5,126 nucleotides of DNA from an uncultured Eubacteriales bacterium (GTDB taxonomy: Bacteria; Bacillota; Clostridia; Christensenellales; Borkfalkiaceae), in NCBI GenBank assembly GCA_900556195.1, contig USOJ01000105.1, forward strand, positions 1-5,126, given 5' to 3'. A program made the translations under genes and the position numbers. Below, in pieces: positions 1 through 5,126 of the stretch (position 1 is the stretch's first letter; every line of letters begins with the position of its first letter). The notes under the pieces are model-generated. The model worked only from the letters and a program-made list of their open reading frames with translations, was not told the DNA's origin and did no database searches.

Positions 1-719
1 CGGATAGCACGTGTTTTATTATAAACGATATGCTAAAAGAAACGGTTAAAAGCGGAACGGCTAAAAAATTATCGGCATTAAACTTACCCGTATATGCAAA
101 AACAGGCACTAACGGCGACGAACACGGTAATTCGGACGCGTATTGTATAGCATATACGCCCGATTTTACCGTATCGGTCTGGATGGGTAACGCTAACGGC
201 GCTTTAATGTCTAATTCGATCACGGGCGGATCGGAACCTACCCTTGCCGCAAAAGAAATATTTTCCTGTTTGTACGCCGATAGGTCCGTTAAAGATTTTG
301 AAGTTCCTAAATCGGTCAAATACGTAGAAATAGACCGAAACGAATACGAAAAAAATCAGAGAATGTCGTTGCCTGATATCTCTTCAAATGAAAATCCGTC
401 GTTTTGGTTTACCTTAGGAACAGAGCCGACGAAGAAATATAACAATATTGTTACGCCTATCATAAAAGATTATAAAATTACAGTAAATAACGGAAATATT
501 TTAATTTGTATAAACGCGGATAGCGGGGTCTCTTATACCCTTACAGATAAAAATAATAACGTTTCTCTTTTCGGGCAAGGCAATTCGACTTTGGTAATTA
601 AAACCGCTGCGAAAGGGGTAAAATATAATTTAACGCTTACCCCCTACTCTCGCATAGGCGATGAAATAATTTTTGGTAAAGAAATAAAATTGCCGTCGGT
701 AAAATCCGACGGCAATTGA
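1..719 (+). CDS. Penicillin-binding protein, C-terminal part (transpeptidase end plus C-terminal extension), 5' truncated by window edge
   Basis: This is the last part of a peptidoglycan synthase that crosslinks stem peptides outside the membrane. The reading frame is open from the left edge (first full codon at 3). The ATG at 30 is internal, because the residues before it (DSTCFIIND) continue the conserved helix that precedes the KTG box in class A enzymes. In-window residues 33-36 are K-T-G-T, the third catalytic motif of the transpeptidase. The following DAYCIAYTPDFTVSVWMGN matches the family pattern D-A-W-F-x-G-Y-T-P-x-x-x-x-x-V-W-x-G. The SxxK and SxN motifs and any glycosyltransferase domain lie outside the window. 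The catalytic domain appears to end near residue 95. About 140 residues follow: a linker (about 100-150), then a beta-strand-rich segment (about 152-230) that could be an Ig- or FN3-like fold. The gene converges with thiI, and its last codons form the thiI-side terminator. Class A (PBP1A-like) is likely but cannot be proven from this end alone. Confidence 0.88.
   Translation, partial: DSTCFIINDMLKETVKSGTAKKLSALNLPVYAKTGTNGDEHGNSDAYCIAYTPDFTVSVWMGNANGALMSNSITGGSEPTLAAKEIFSCLYADRSVKDFEVPKSVKYVEIDRNEYEKNQRMSLPDISSNENPSFWFTLGTEPTKKYNNIVTPIIKDYKITVNNGNILICINADSGVSYTLTDKNNNVSLFGQGNSTLVIKTAAKGVKYNLTLTPYSRIGDEIIFGKEIKLPSVKSDGN
680..717 (-). terminator. Rho-independent terminator of the minus-strand operon ending in thiI
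   Basis: A perfect 12-bp inverted repeat (688-699 pairs with 706-717) has a 6-nt loop (700-705). Its core is eight GC-rich pairs, GCCGTCGG/CCGACGGC. Read on the minus strand, the hairpin runs straight into a T-rich tail (TTTTATTTC). It begins 16 nt after the thiI stop codon. Read on the plus strand, the bases after the stem are GACGTGCG with no T run, so it should stop only minus-strand transcription efficiently. The whole stem lies within the last ten codons and stop of the convergent penicillin-binding protein gene. Confidence 0.87.
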
Positions 720-733
720 CGTGCGTACTGTGA

Positions 734-1891
734 TTATAATTTTATTACTTCAACGGTTTCGAGCGCTTCATTTATTAAAGCGTCTACGTCGAGTTTAGAC
801 TCTTCTTTAAGTATCTTTTCCATTTTAGGTTTTATCGCGGGGAATTTCGGTAAGAAAACCGTACAACAATCTTCGTAAGGCAGAATCGACGTTTCGTAAG
901 TATCTATTTTTTGCGCGATTTCAATAGTTTCGAGTTTGTCGAAAGCAATCAACGGACGAAATACAGGCATTTTTACTACCGAATTAGACGAATTTATGCT
1001 TTCCATCGTTTGCGAAGCGACCTGACCTAAACTCTCGCCCGTAATTATCGATTGTCCGCCATGTTTTTCGGCAAGTTTTTCGGTAATTCTCATCATAAAT
1101 CTGCGCATAAGCGTTATCATCAATTCTTCGGCGCACTTTTCGTGTATTGCTTCCTGTATATGCGTGAATTTAACGACGTACAAGTCCATACCCGCGCAGT
1201 AAGCGGATATCATTTTACCGAGAGTGATTACTTTTTCTTTCGCCGCTTCGCCCGTGTACGGATAACTATGGAAATGCACGGCAGAAAGTTTCATACCGCG
1301 TTTACACATCATATAGCCTGCTACCGGGCTGTCGATTCCCCCTGAAAGCATCAAAAAGCCTTTACCCGAAGACCCCGTAGGCATACCGCCGATTCCTTTG
1401 ATATAATCGGTAAAAATCAAACTTTTTCCGTTTTCTCTGATATCAACGTTGATTAAAAATCGAGGTTTTTTTACGTCTACTTTTAAGTTTTTGCCGTAGA
1501 CGGATAAAACGTCGCCGCCGATAAGCGCGGACAACTCTACGGAATGATACGGGAAAGTTTTATCGGCTCTGTTGGTTTCGATTTTGAAAGTGCCGGTTTT
1601 GTCTTTACAAAGTTCTTTCGCGCATTCCGCTATATTTTCTCTCGCACTCTCTACGCAGAGTGCGGGACTTATCGTATGAATTCCGCATACCTTTTTAAGT
1701 CTGTCAATGATTTCGTCGTAGTCGTTTTCGTCGAAATTCTCTATTAAATAGCGCATTTGCATCTTTTCAAATTCGTAGTCGATGCCCGTCAACGCTTTTT
1801 TGATATGTTCTTCAAGCAGATTTATGAAATAAAATCTGTTTTTACCTTTTAAGAAAATTTCGCAAACTCTGATAATTATTACTTTTTTCAT
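734..1891 (-). CDS. thiI: tRNA 4-thiouridine synthase ThiI (tRNA sulfurtransferase), rhodanese-less form
   Basis: ThiI adenylates U8 of tRNA with ATP and replaces the oxygen with sulfur, giving 4-thiouridine, a near-UV sensor. The 385-residue protein has the expected order. The N-terminal ferredoxin-like domain carries the opening ExxLKGKNRxxF (residues 11-20). A THUMP RNA-binding domain follows at about 60-165, and then the PP-loop ATPase with SGGIDSP at 183-189. ITGESLGQVASQT (283-295) and SILPYEDCCTVFLP (335-348) are ThiI signatures. Of the two cysteines at 342-343, one probably corresponds to the conserved catalytic cysteine of the family (Cys344 in E. coli). The length is like B. subtilis ThiI (about 400 residues). 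There is no C-terminal rhodanese domain as in the E. coli protein, so sulfur is probably taken directly from the desulfurase encoded just upstream. The start overlaps that gene's stop by ATGA. A Shine-Dalgarno-like AAAAGGTG lies 10 nt upstream (1909-1902), inside the desulfurase gene. A role in thiamine thiazole synthesis is less likely without rhodanese. Confidence 0.96.
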   Translation of the reverse strand: MKKVIIIRVCEIFLKGKNRFYFINLLEEHIKKALTGIDYEFEKMQMRYLIENFDENDYDEIIDRLKKVCGIHTISPALCVESARENIAECAKELCKDKTGTFKIETNRADKTFPYHSVELSALIGGDVLSVYGKNLKVDVKKPRFLINVDIRENGKSLIFTDYIKGIGGMPTGSSGKGFLMLSGGIDSPVAGYMMCKRGMKLSAVHFHSYPYTGEAAKEKVITLGKMISAYCAGMDLYVVKFTHIQEAIHEKCAEELMITLMRRFMMRITEKLAEKHGGQSIITGESLGQVASQTMESINSSNSVVKMPVFRPLIAFDKLETIEIAQKIDTYETSILPYEDCCTVFLPKFPAIKPKMEKILKEESKLDVDALINEALETVEVIKL

Positions 1892-3006
1892 CCGTTCATA
1901 ACACCTTTTAACTTTTTAACGCAACCGAGCAGATCTTCGGCGCAGATACGCAATTCTTCTTCGGTCGTTTCGGCAGTCGTACTTATACGAAGCGCGCCGT
2001 CTAAAACCGCTTTGTCATATCCGCATGCTGCCAGTACTCTGCTGTAACGGTTTCTTGAAGAGCACGCCGATCCGGTACCGACGATTACGCCCTTTTCTTC
2101 GAGCATATGAAGTATCACTTCACCTCTTAAACCTACGGCAGATAAACTTACGATATACGGCGAAGAATTTCTGCTCGTGATTATTTTTAAGTCGTCGTCT
2201 TTAATTAAACTCAAAAATAAACTCTTGTTATTTTTCGCGATTTCGTAATTATCTTTCAGATTTTTACGTTTCTTTTCGGCAGCGTCGCCGAAAACCGCTA
2301 TTCCGAATACGTTTTCCGTGCCGCTTCTAAGTCCCGATTCTTGCCCTCCGCCGTAAATCAACGGAGTCAGGTTCAGTTTTTTGCGTTTAATCAACGCCCC
2401 TACGCCTTTAACTCCGCCTATTTTATGCGCGCTTATAGAATATAAATCGACGCATTTACCGAGTGAAAACGGTATTTTACCGAACGCTTGTACGCCGTCG
2501 CTATGGAAAATAACGGACGGATTCAACGCTTTGATTTTTTCTGCAAGCGTATTTATATCGTTTATCGCTCCGGTTTCGTTATTTACGTGTACGACGGAAA
2601 CAAAAGTTGTTTTATCGTCGATTAAAGACAACAAATTACTTTCGTTTACGCTTCCGTTTTCGTTAAGTTCGGCAAACCTTACGTCTGCGCCGCGAGCCTT
2701 TAACGCCTTGAAAGTTTCGTATACTGCGCTGTGTTCGCCTGCCGTCGTTACAAAATTGCCCCGTTTGCAGAAAGAAAGTATAGCCGTATCGTCGGCTTCG
2801 CTTCCGCAAGAGGTAAAAACGATTTCATAGTCTTTCGGAAAGTACGCCGCAATTTGTTCGCGCGCGGTTTCTATTCTCTTTTTGGCGTCCAAACCGCCCC
2901 TGTAAAGAGCGGAAGGATTAAAGAAGTTTTCGCCGTAAATATCTTTGTTTTTAAGTAAAATTTCGGCGTCGGGACGAGTCGTCGCCGCATTGTCGAGATA
3001 TATCAT
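1888..3006 (-). CDS. Cysteine desulfurase, NifS/IscS family (NifZ-like partner of ThiI)
   Basis: This is a cytoplasmic PLP enzyme that converts L-cysteine to L-alanine and holds the sulfur as an enzyme persulfide for transfer. The 372 residues are full length for the family and start with the classic MIYLDNAATT. Visible motifs are TSCGSEADD (65-73, PLP phosphate region), H92 (stacks on PLP), NNETG (142-146), D170 and Q173 in HSDGVQ (bind the PLP ring), and SAHKIGGVKGVG (192-203), where K195 forms the Schiff base. RSGTEN is at 227-232. The persulfide cysteine is C315 in GTGSACSS, and GALRIS follows at 337-342. It overlaps the upstream membrane-protein gene by ATGA (3006-3003) and thiI downstream by ATGA (1891-1888). 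AAAAGGA ends 6 nt before the ATG and serves as ribosome binding site. By family knowledge, the desulfurase next to thiI in B. subtilis (NifZ) is dedicated to tRNA 4-thiouridine. The same role is inferred here from position. A broader IscS-like role in Fe-S assembly cannot be excluded, although no iscU or sufU gene is in view. Confidence 0.95.
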   Translation of the reverse strand: MIYLDNAATTRPDAEILLKNKDIYGENFFNPSALYRGGLDAKKRIETAREQIAAYFPKDYEIVFTSCGSEADDTAILSFCKRGNFVTTAGEHSAVYETFKALKARGADVRFAELNENGSVNESNLLSLIDDKTTFVSVVHVNNETGAINDINTLAEKIKALNPSVIFHSDGVQAFGKIPFSLGKCVDLYSISAHKIGGVKGVGALIKRKKLNLTPLIYGGGQESGLRSGTENVFGIAVFGDAAEKKRKNLKDNYEIAKNNKSLFLSLIKDDDLKIITSRNSSPYIVSLSAVGLRGEVILHMLEEKGVIVGTGSACSSRNRYSRVLAACGYDKAVLDGALRISTTAETTEEELRICAEDLLGCVKKLKGVMNG

Positions 3007-3545
3007 TTATAATCCTTTTCTATGACCGTCTTGCCCGTAAAATTGACGAGATTTACGAGATATTCTTCTTTACACTCAAATAAAACGAGATATTTTATTC
3101 CGTTTACGGTCGCAACGACGTAGAATCCGTCTTCGATATATTTGTTGGGCGTAGCGTAAATTTTCTTTATGCCCGGACTCGAATACCATTTTTCAAAAGT
3201 TTCGCTTCCGATTTTACCCACCTGTTCAACTTCTTTCGCTTCGAAAACGAGCATTCTCTTTCTGCGTTTATAGTTTACGACCTTTACTATTCTCGTTGAT
3301 CCCGAAACGAATATACAGTCTACGCAATAATAAATTTTCGTTCTGAAAAAGAAAAACAAAAACGACGATATCGCAAGTAACGCTATAAGCGGCAACGCCG
3401 ATAGAAAATTGGTAAACGAAAAAATCAGAAAAAATACCGCCGCTATCGCCGTAAGCCATCCCAGTACGGAATATACGACGTAAAAAGCCTTTTGAGTTTT
3501 AAGATTTTTCGGCTCTGCCGACTCTTCGTATAATACTTCGTTCAT
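3003..3545 (-). CDS. Small two-helix membrane protein of unknown function (resembles DUF6106-type clostridial proteins)
   Basis: I do not recognise a function. The 180-residue protein has a charged N-terminus (1-19), two hydrophobic helices at about 20-43 and 46-67 with a short uncharged turn, and then a soluble domain of about 110 residues. Positive residues (R68, K70, later YKRRKRM at 92-98) follow helix 2. By the positive-inside rule this suggests a membrane hairpin with both ends in the cytoplasm. The soluble part alternates short beta-like stretches (FYVVATVNGIKYLVLFE at 141-157), so a small beta-barrel such as a bacterial PH-like fold is possible. The overall pattern (two helices, a beta region, a KRK-rich strand, a C-terminal strand pair) recalls the clostridial DUF6106 family from memory, not from a search. 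Cysteines 74 and 77 form a CxxC pair just past helix 2. The gene is first in the operon, with a strong GGAGG site and its own promoter, and its stop overlaps the desulfurase start. It is a real gene because of that ATGA coupling and the good ribosome binding site. Confidence 0.85.
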   Translation of the reverse strand: MNEVLYEESAEPKNLKTQKAFYVVYSVLGWLTAIAAVFFLIFSFTNFLSALPLIALLAISSFLFFFFRTKIYYCVDCIFVSGSTRIVKVVNYKRRKRMLVFEAKEVEQVGKIGSETFEKWYSSPGIKKIYATPNKYIEDGFYVVATVNGIKYLVLFECKEEYLVNLVNFTGKTVIEKDYK

Positions 3546-3549
3546 CCTA

Positions 3550-3555
3550 TCCTCC
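3550..3555 (-). promoter_or_regulatory. Ribosome binding site of the membrane-protein gene
   Basis: GGAGGA on the minus strand leaves a 4-nt gap to the ATG at 3545 (5 nt when measured from GGAGG). It is the strongest Shine-Dalgarno site in the window and fixes this start codon. The later two genes of the operon have weaker sites inside the preceding reading frames. Confidence 0.85.
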
Positions 3556-3578
3556 GTTTCCTTCGTGCAACTTGTGTA

Positions 3579-3607
3579 ATTATACCATTAAGGGTAGAAA
3601 AAATCAA
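3579..3607 (-). promoter_or_regulatory. Sigma-A type promoter with extended -10 for the membrane protein-desulfurase-thiI operon
   Basis: On the minus strand a -35 box TTGATT (3607-3602, four of six consensus bases) is separated by exactly 17 bp from a perfect TATAAT (3584-3579). A TGG immediately upstream of it (3587-3585) makes an extended -10 (TGnTATAAT). Transcription should start near 3572, giving a leader of only about 27 nt before the ATG at 3545. That leaves no room for a riboswitch or attenuator. The promoter lies in the 87-bp gap after mutS2, the only sizeable gap in the window. I see no clear operator palindrome overlapping it. Confidence 0.85.
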
Positions 3608-3632
3608 TTATTTTATGATAAAACGACGATTT

Positions 3633-5126
3633 TTACTTTAGTTTAACGAAAGTAACGCCGTGTTCGCCTTCTCCGTACTTGCCGAATCTGAAACTGATAA
3701 CCTGTTTGTTTCTTCTCAAGTACTCGTGTATCGCCGAACTTAAAATCTTCATTCCCTTGCCATGAATAATCTTAACCTCTTCTAAATTCGCCAAAATCGA
3801 AGCGTCGAGAAATCTCGAAACTTCCTCCAAAGCGTCCGGAACGTTATAGCCGATTACGTTGATTTCGGTTTGCACGGACGGCGCGATTTCGCGTTTCAGC
3901 GATACGGTGGTTTTAGGCGGCGCAACCTTTGTCGATACTACGGATAATTCGCTGAAAGGGGCTTTCATACGAAGCGACCCCATGAAAATTTCGGCTTCTC
4001 CTTTTTTAGGGTTTACCGAGTGTACGGTACATACTCCGTCGATGTTTTTATAGTATACCTTATCCCCTTCTTTGAGTTTATTCGGGTCGACGGGTTTATA
4101 ATTTAGTATTTTTTCTTCCGAATCTTCAAGCGAATATTTCTTATCCTCGAGTTTATTTCTCAAGGTTCTCGCTTTGATTAAATCGCCGCTCGTCAATTCT
4201 TCTTTATCGAATAATATTTTAATTTCGTTTATTATATCGTCCGCTTCTTCTAATTTTTCGTTGACTATTCTGCGGGATTCGGCTTTGGCTTGCGCGTAAA
4301 ATTTTTCTTTTTCCGAATTAAGTTTATCTCGCGTTTTGTCGATTTCATTTAGCGTGGCGACCTCTTTTTCCTTGATTTCTTCGATTTCGGCTTTAAGAGC
4401 CTTACATTCCTGACGAGTTCTTTCGGCTTCTTTCAAAACGTTTTCGAAGCTCGTCTTTTCTTCTCCGACGAGAGCGGTCGCTCGTTTCGTCAAATCGTCG
4501 CTTAATCCGAGCATTTTAGATATTTCTATCGCGTTTGAAGTTCCCGGAAGCCCTATATTGATTTTATAAAGGGGTTTAAACGTTACGGGGTCGAATTCCA
4601 TGCTCGCGTTCGTGATACGACTTTCTTTGTAAGCATATTCTTTGAGCGCGGAATAATGGGTAGTGATTATACCTTTGCTGTTCTTTTCGATAAGTCTTTC
4701 GATTATTGCCCGCGCGAGCGCGCTACCCTCGTCGGGGTCTGTTCCCGCGCCTATCTCGTCGATTAAAACAAGTGAATTTTCATCGATATTTTCAGTGATT
4801 TTTATAACGTTTTTCATATGCGACGAAAACGTTGAAAGGCTTTGCTCTATGCTTTGCTCGTCGCCGATATCGCAAAAAATCTTCTCGAAAACCGAAATTT
4901 TACTGCCTGCGACGGCAGGTATAAATAATCCGCTCATCGCCATAAGGCAGAACAAACCCGTAAGTTTTAACGTTACGGTTTTACCGCCCGTATTAGGTCC
5001 GGTTATAAGCAGATAATTATATTTTTCACCCAACGAAAGACTTACCGGTACAACTTTATTTCTGTCTATAAGCGGGTGTCTGCCCGATTTGATTACTATC
5101 GAGCCGTCCGAAGCCAAAATCGGCTC
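3633..5126 (-). CDS. mutS2: MutS2 (ATPase, KOW-like and Smr domains), N-terminal part beyond the window edge
   Basis: MutS2 is a dimeric MutS-like ATPase. In different bacteria it has been linked to suppression of recombination and, in B. subtilis, to rescue of collided ribosomes. The frame is open to the right edge. The TTG at 5117 is internal, as EPILASDGSIVIKSGRHPLID matches the family segment ahead of the ATPase, so roughly the first 290 residues are missing. Numbering from the codon at 5126, Walker A is GPNTGGKT (43-50) and the ABC-type signature region is STFSSHM (98-104). Walker B is LVLIDE (119-124), followed by GAGTDPDEGSA. The switch histidine is in TTHYS (155-159), and GLPGTSNAIEI is at 192-202. 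A long charged coiled coil spans about 225-335. A KOW-like beta domain (GDKVYY to ELSVV) is at about 354-397, and the Smr domain is at about 420-497 with HGKG at 455-458 and GEGEHGVT. The usual LDLRG/LDLHG motif that opens Smr reads INVIG here. No convincing terminator follows the TAA stop, so some transcripts may read into the downstream operon. Confidence 0.96.
   Translation of the reverse strand, partial: EPILASDGSIVIKSGRHPLIDRNKVVPVSLSLGEKYNYLLITGPNTGGKTVTLKLTGLFCLMAMSGLFIPAVAGSKISVFEKIFCDIGDEQSIEQSLSTFSSHMKNVIKITENIDENSLVLIDEIGAGTDPDEGSALARAIIERLIEKNSKGIITTHYSALKEYAYKESRITNASMEFDPVTFKPLYKINIGLPGTSNAIEISKMLGLSDDLTKRATALVGEEKTSFENVLKEAERTRQECKALKAEIEEIKEKEVATLNEIDKTRDKLNSEKEKFYAQAKAESRRIVNEKLEEADDIINEIKILFDKEELTSGDLIKARTLRNKLEDKKYSLEDSEEKILNYKPVDPNKLKEGDKVYYKNIDGVCTVHSVNPKKGEAEIFMGSLRMKAPFSELSVVSTKVAPPKTTVSLKREIAPSVQTEINVIGYNVPDALEEVSRFLDASILANLEEVKIIHGKGMKILSSAIHEYLRRNKQVISFRFGKYGEGEHGVTFVKLK

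Noticed and set aside
30..32. ATG as the start of the penicillin-binding protein fragment
   Set aside because: The frame is open to position 3 and the preceding residues fit the conserved helix before the KTG motif, so the gene begins outside the window.
1052..1345. Plus-strand open frames opposite thiI (also 1544-1747)
   Set aside because: Both are antisense shadows of a well-conserved gene; the predicted peptides show no family features.
1643..1664. Perfect 8-bp inverted repeat with 6-nt loop inside thiI
   Set aside because: No T run follows on either strand, and it lies mid-domain in coding sequence. Stems of this size are expected by chance in a window this long.
2381..2830. 149-codon plus-strand open frame opposite the cysteine desulfurase
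   Set aside because: It is fully antisense to a gene with all catalytic motifs intact, has no recognisable domain and has no good ribosome binding site. It is a shadow frame.
3268..3459. Minus-strand frame inside the membrane-protein gene, and plus-strand frame 2731-2958
   Set aside because: Both are out-of-frame overlaps within genes that have clear ribosome binding sites or motifs; neither has independent support.
3611..3623. AT-only palindrome TTTTATGATAAAA just downstream of the mutS2 stop
   Set aside because: Considered as a mutS2 terminator or an operator. The stem has no GC pairs, the centre is one base, and the nearest T run is several bases away and overlaps the -35 region, so support is too weak.
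4903..4918. Short hairpin CTGCC/GGCAG inside mutS2
   Set aside because: The stem is only 5 bp within the coding sequence, there is no T tail, and it is consistent with chance.
4663..5016. 117-codon plus-strand open frame with hydrophobic look opposite mutS2 (also 3859-4053)
   Set aside because: The hydrophobic composition comes from the complement of charged MutS2 codons. There is no start signal and no conserved pattern.
5115..5117. TTG as a possible mutS2 start
   Set aside because: Conserved family sequence continues upstream to the window edge in the same frame, and MutS2 should have about 290 more residues before this point.

Overview
The window looks like ordinary chromosomal DNA from an anaerobic, low-GC Gram-positive bacterium (Bacillota, probably an uncultured Clostridia lineage). 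The reasons are an AT-rich composition estimated by eye at about 40% GC, strong GGAGG-type ribosome binding sites, a sigma-A style promoter, MutS2 with an Smr domain, and a ThiI of the short type without rhodanese that lies directly behind its own cysteine desulfurase. TGA is used as a stop, so the code is standard. I see no mobile elements, CRISPR arrays, tRNAs or rRNAs.

Layout: positions 1-719 (+) hold the 3' end of a class A-like penicillin-binding protein, cut by the left edge. It has the KTG box of the transpeptidase and then a long C-terminal extension outside the catalytic domain. Everything else is on the minus strand. From the right edge leftwards these are: the C-terminal two thirds of mutS2 (5126-3633, cut by the right edge); an 87-bp gap with a near-consensus extended -10 promoter; a small two-helix membrane protein of unknown function (3545-3003); a NifS/IscS-type cysteine desulfurase (3006-1888); and thiI (1891-734). 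A rho-independent terminator for this operon lies at 717-680, inside the last codons of the convergent penicillin-binding protein gene.

How the genes work together: the three-gene unit downstream of the promoter is joined at both junctions by 4-nt ATGA overlaps, so its products are probably made in step. The desulfurase should take sulfur from L-cysteine as a persulfide and pass it to ThiI, which makes 4-thiouridine in tRNA, as for NifZ-ThiI of Bacillus subtilis. The membrane protein at the head of the operon is unexplained. It has a CxxC pair just after its second membrane helix, which makes a link to sulfur or thiol chemistry a testable guess. MutS2 (recombination control or rescue of collided ribosomes) and the penicillin-binding protein are unrelated neighbours.

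I found no convincing undescribed system. The points most worth a second look are the membrane protein coupled to the sulfur-transfer pair, the extension of the penicillin-binding protein, the changed Smr motif in MutS2, and the terminator nested in a convergent coding region.
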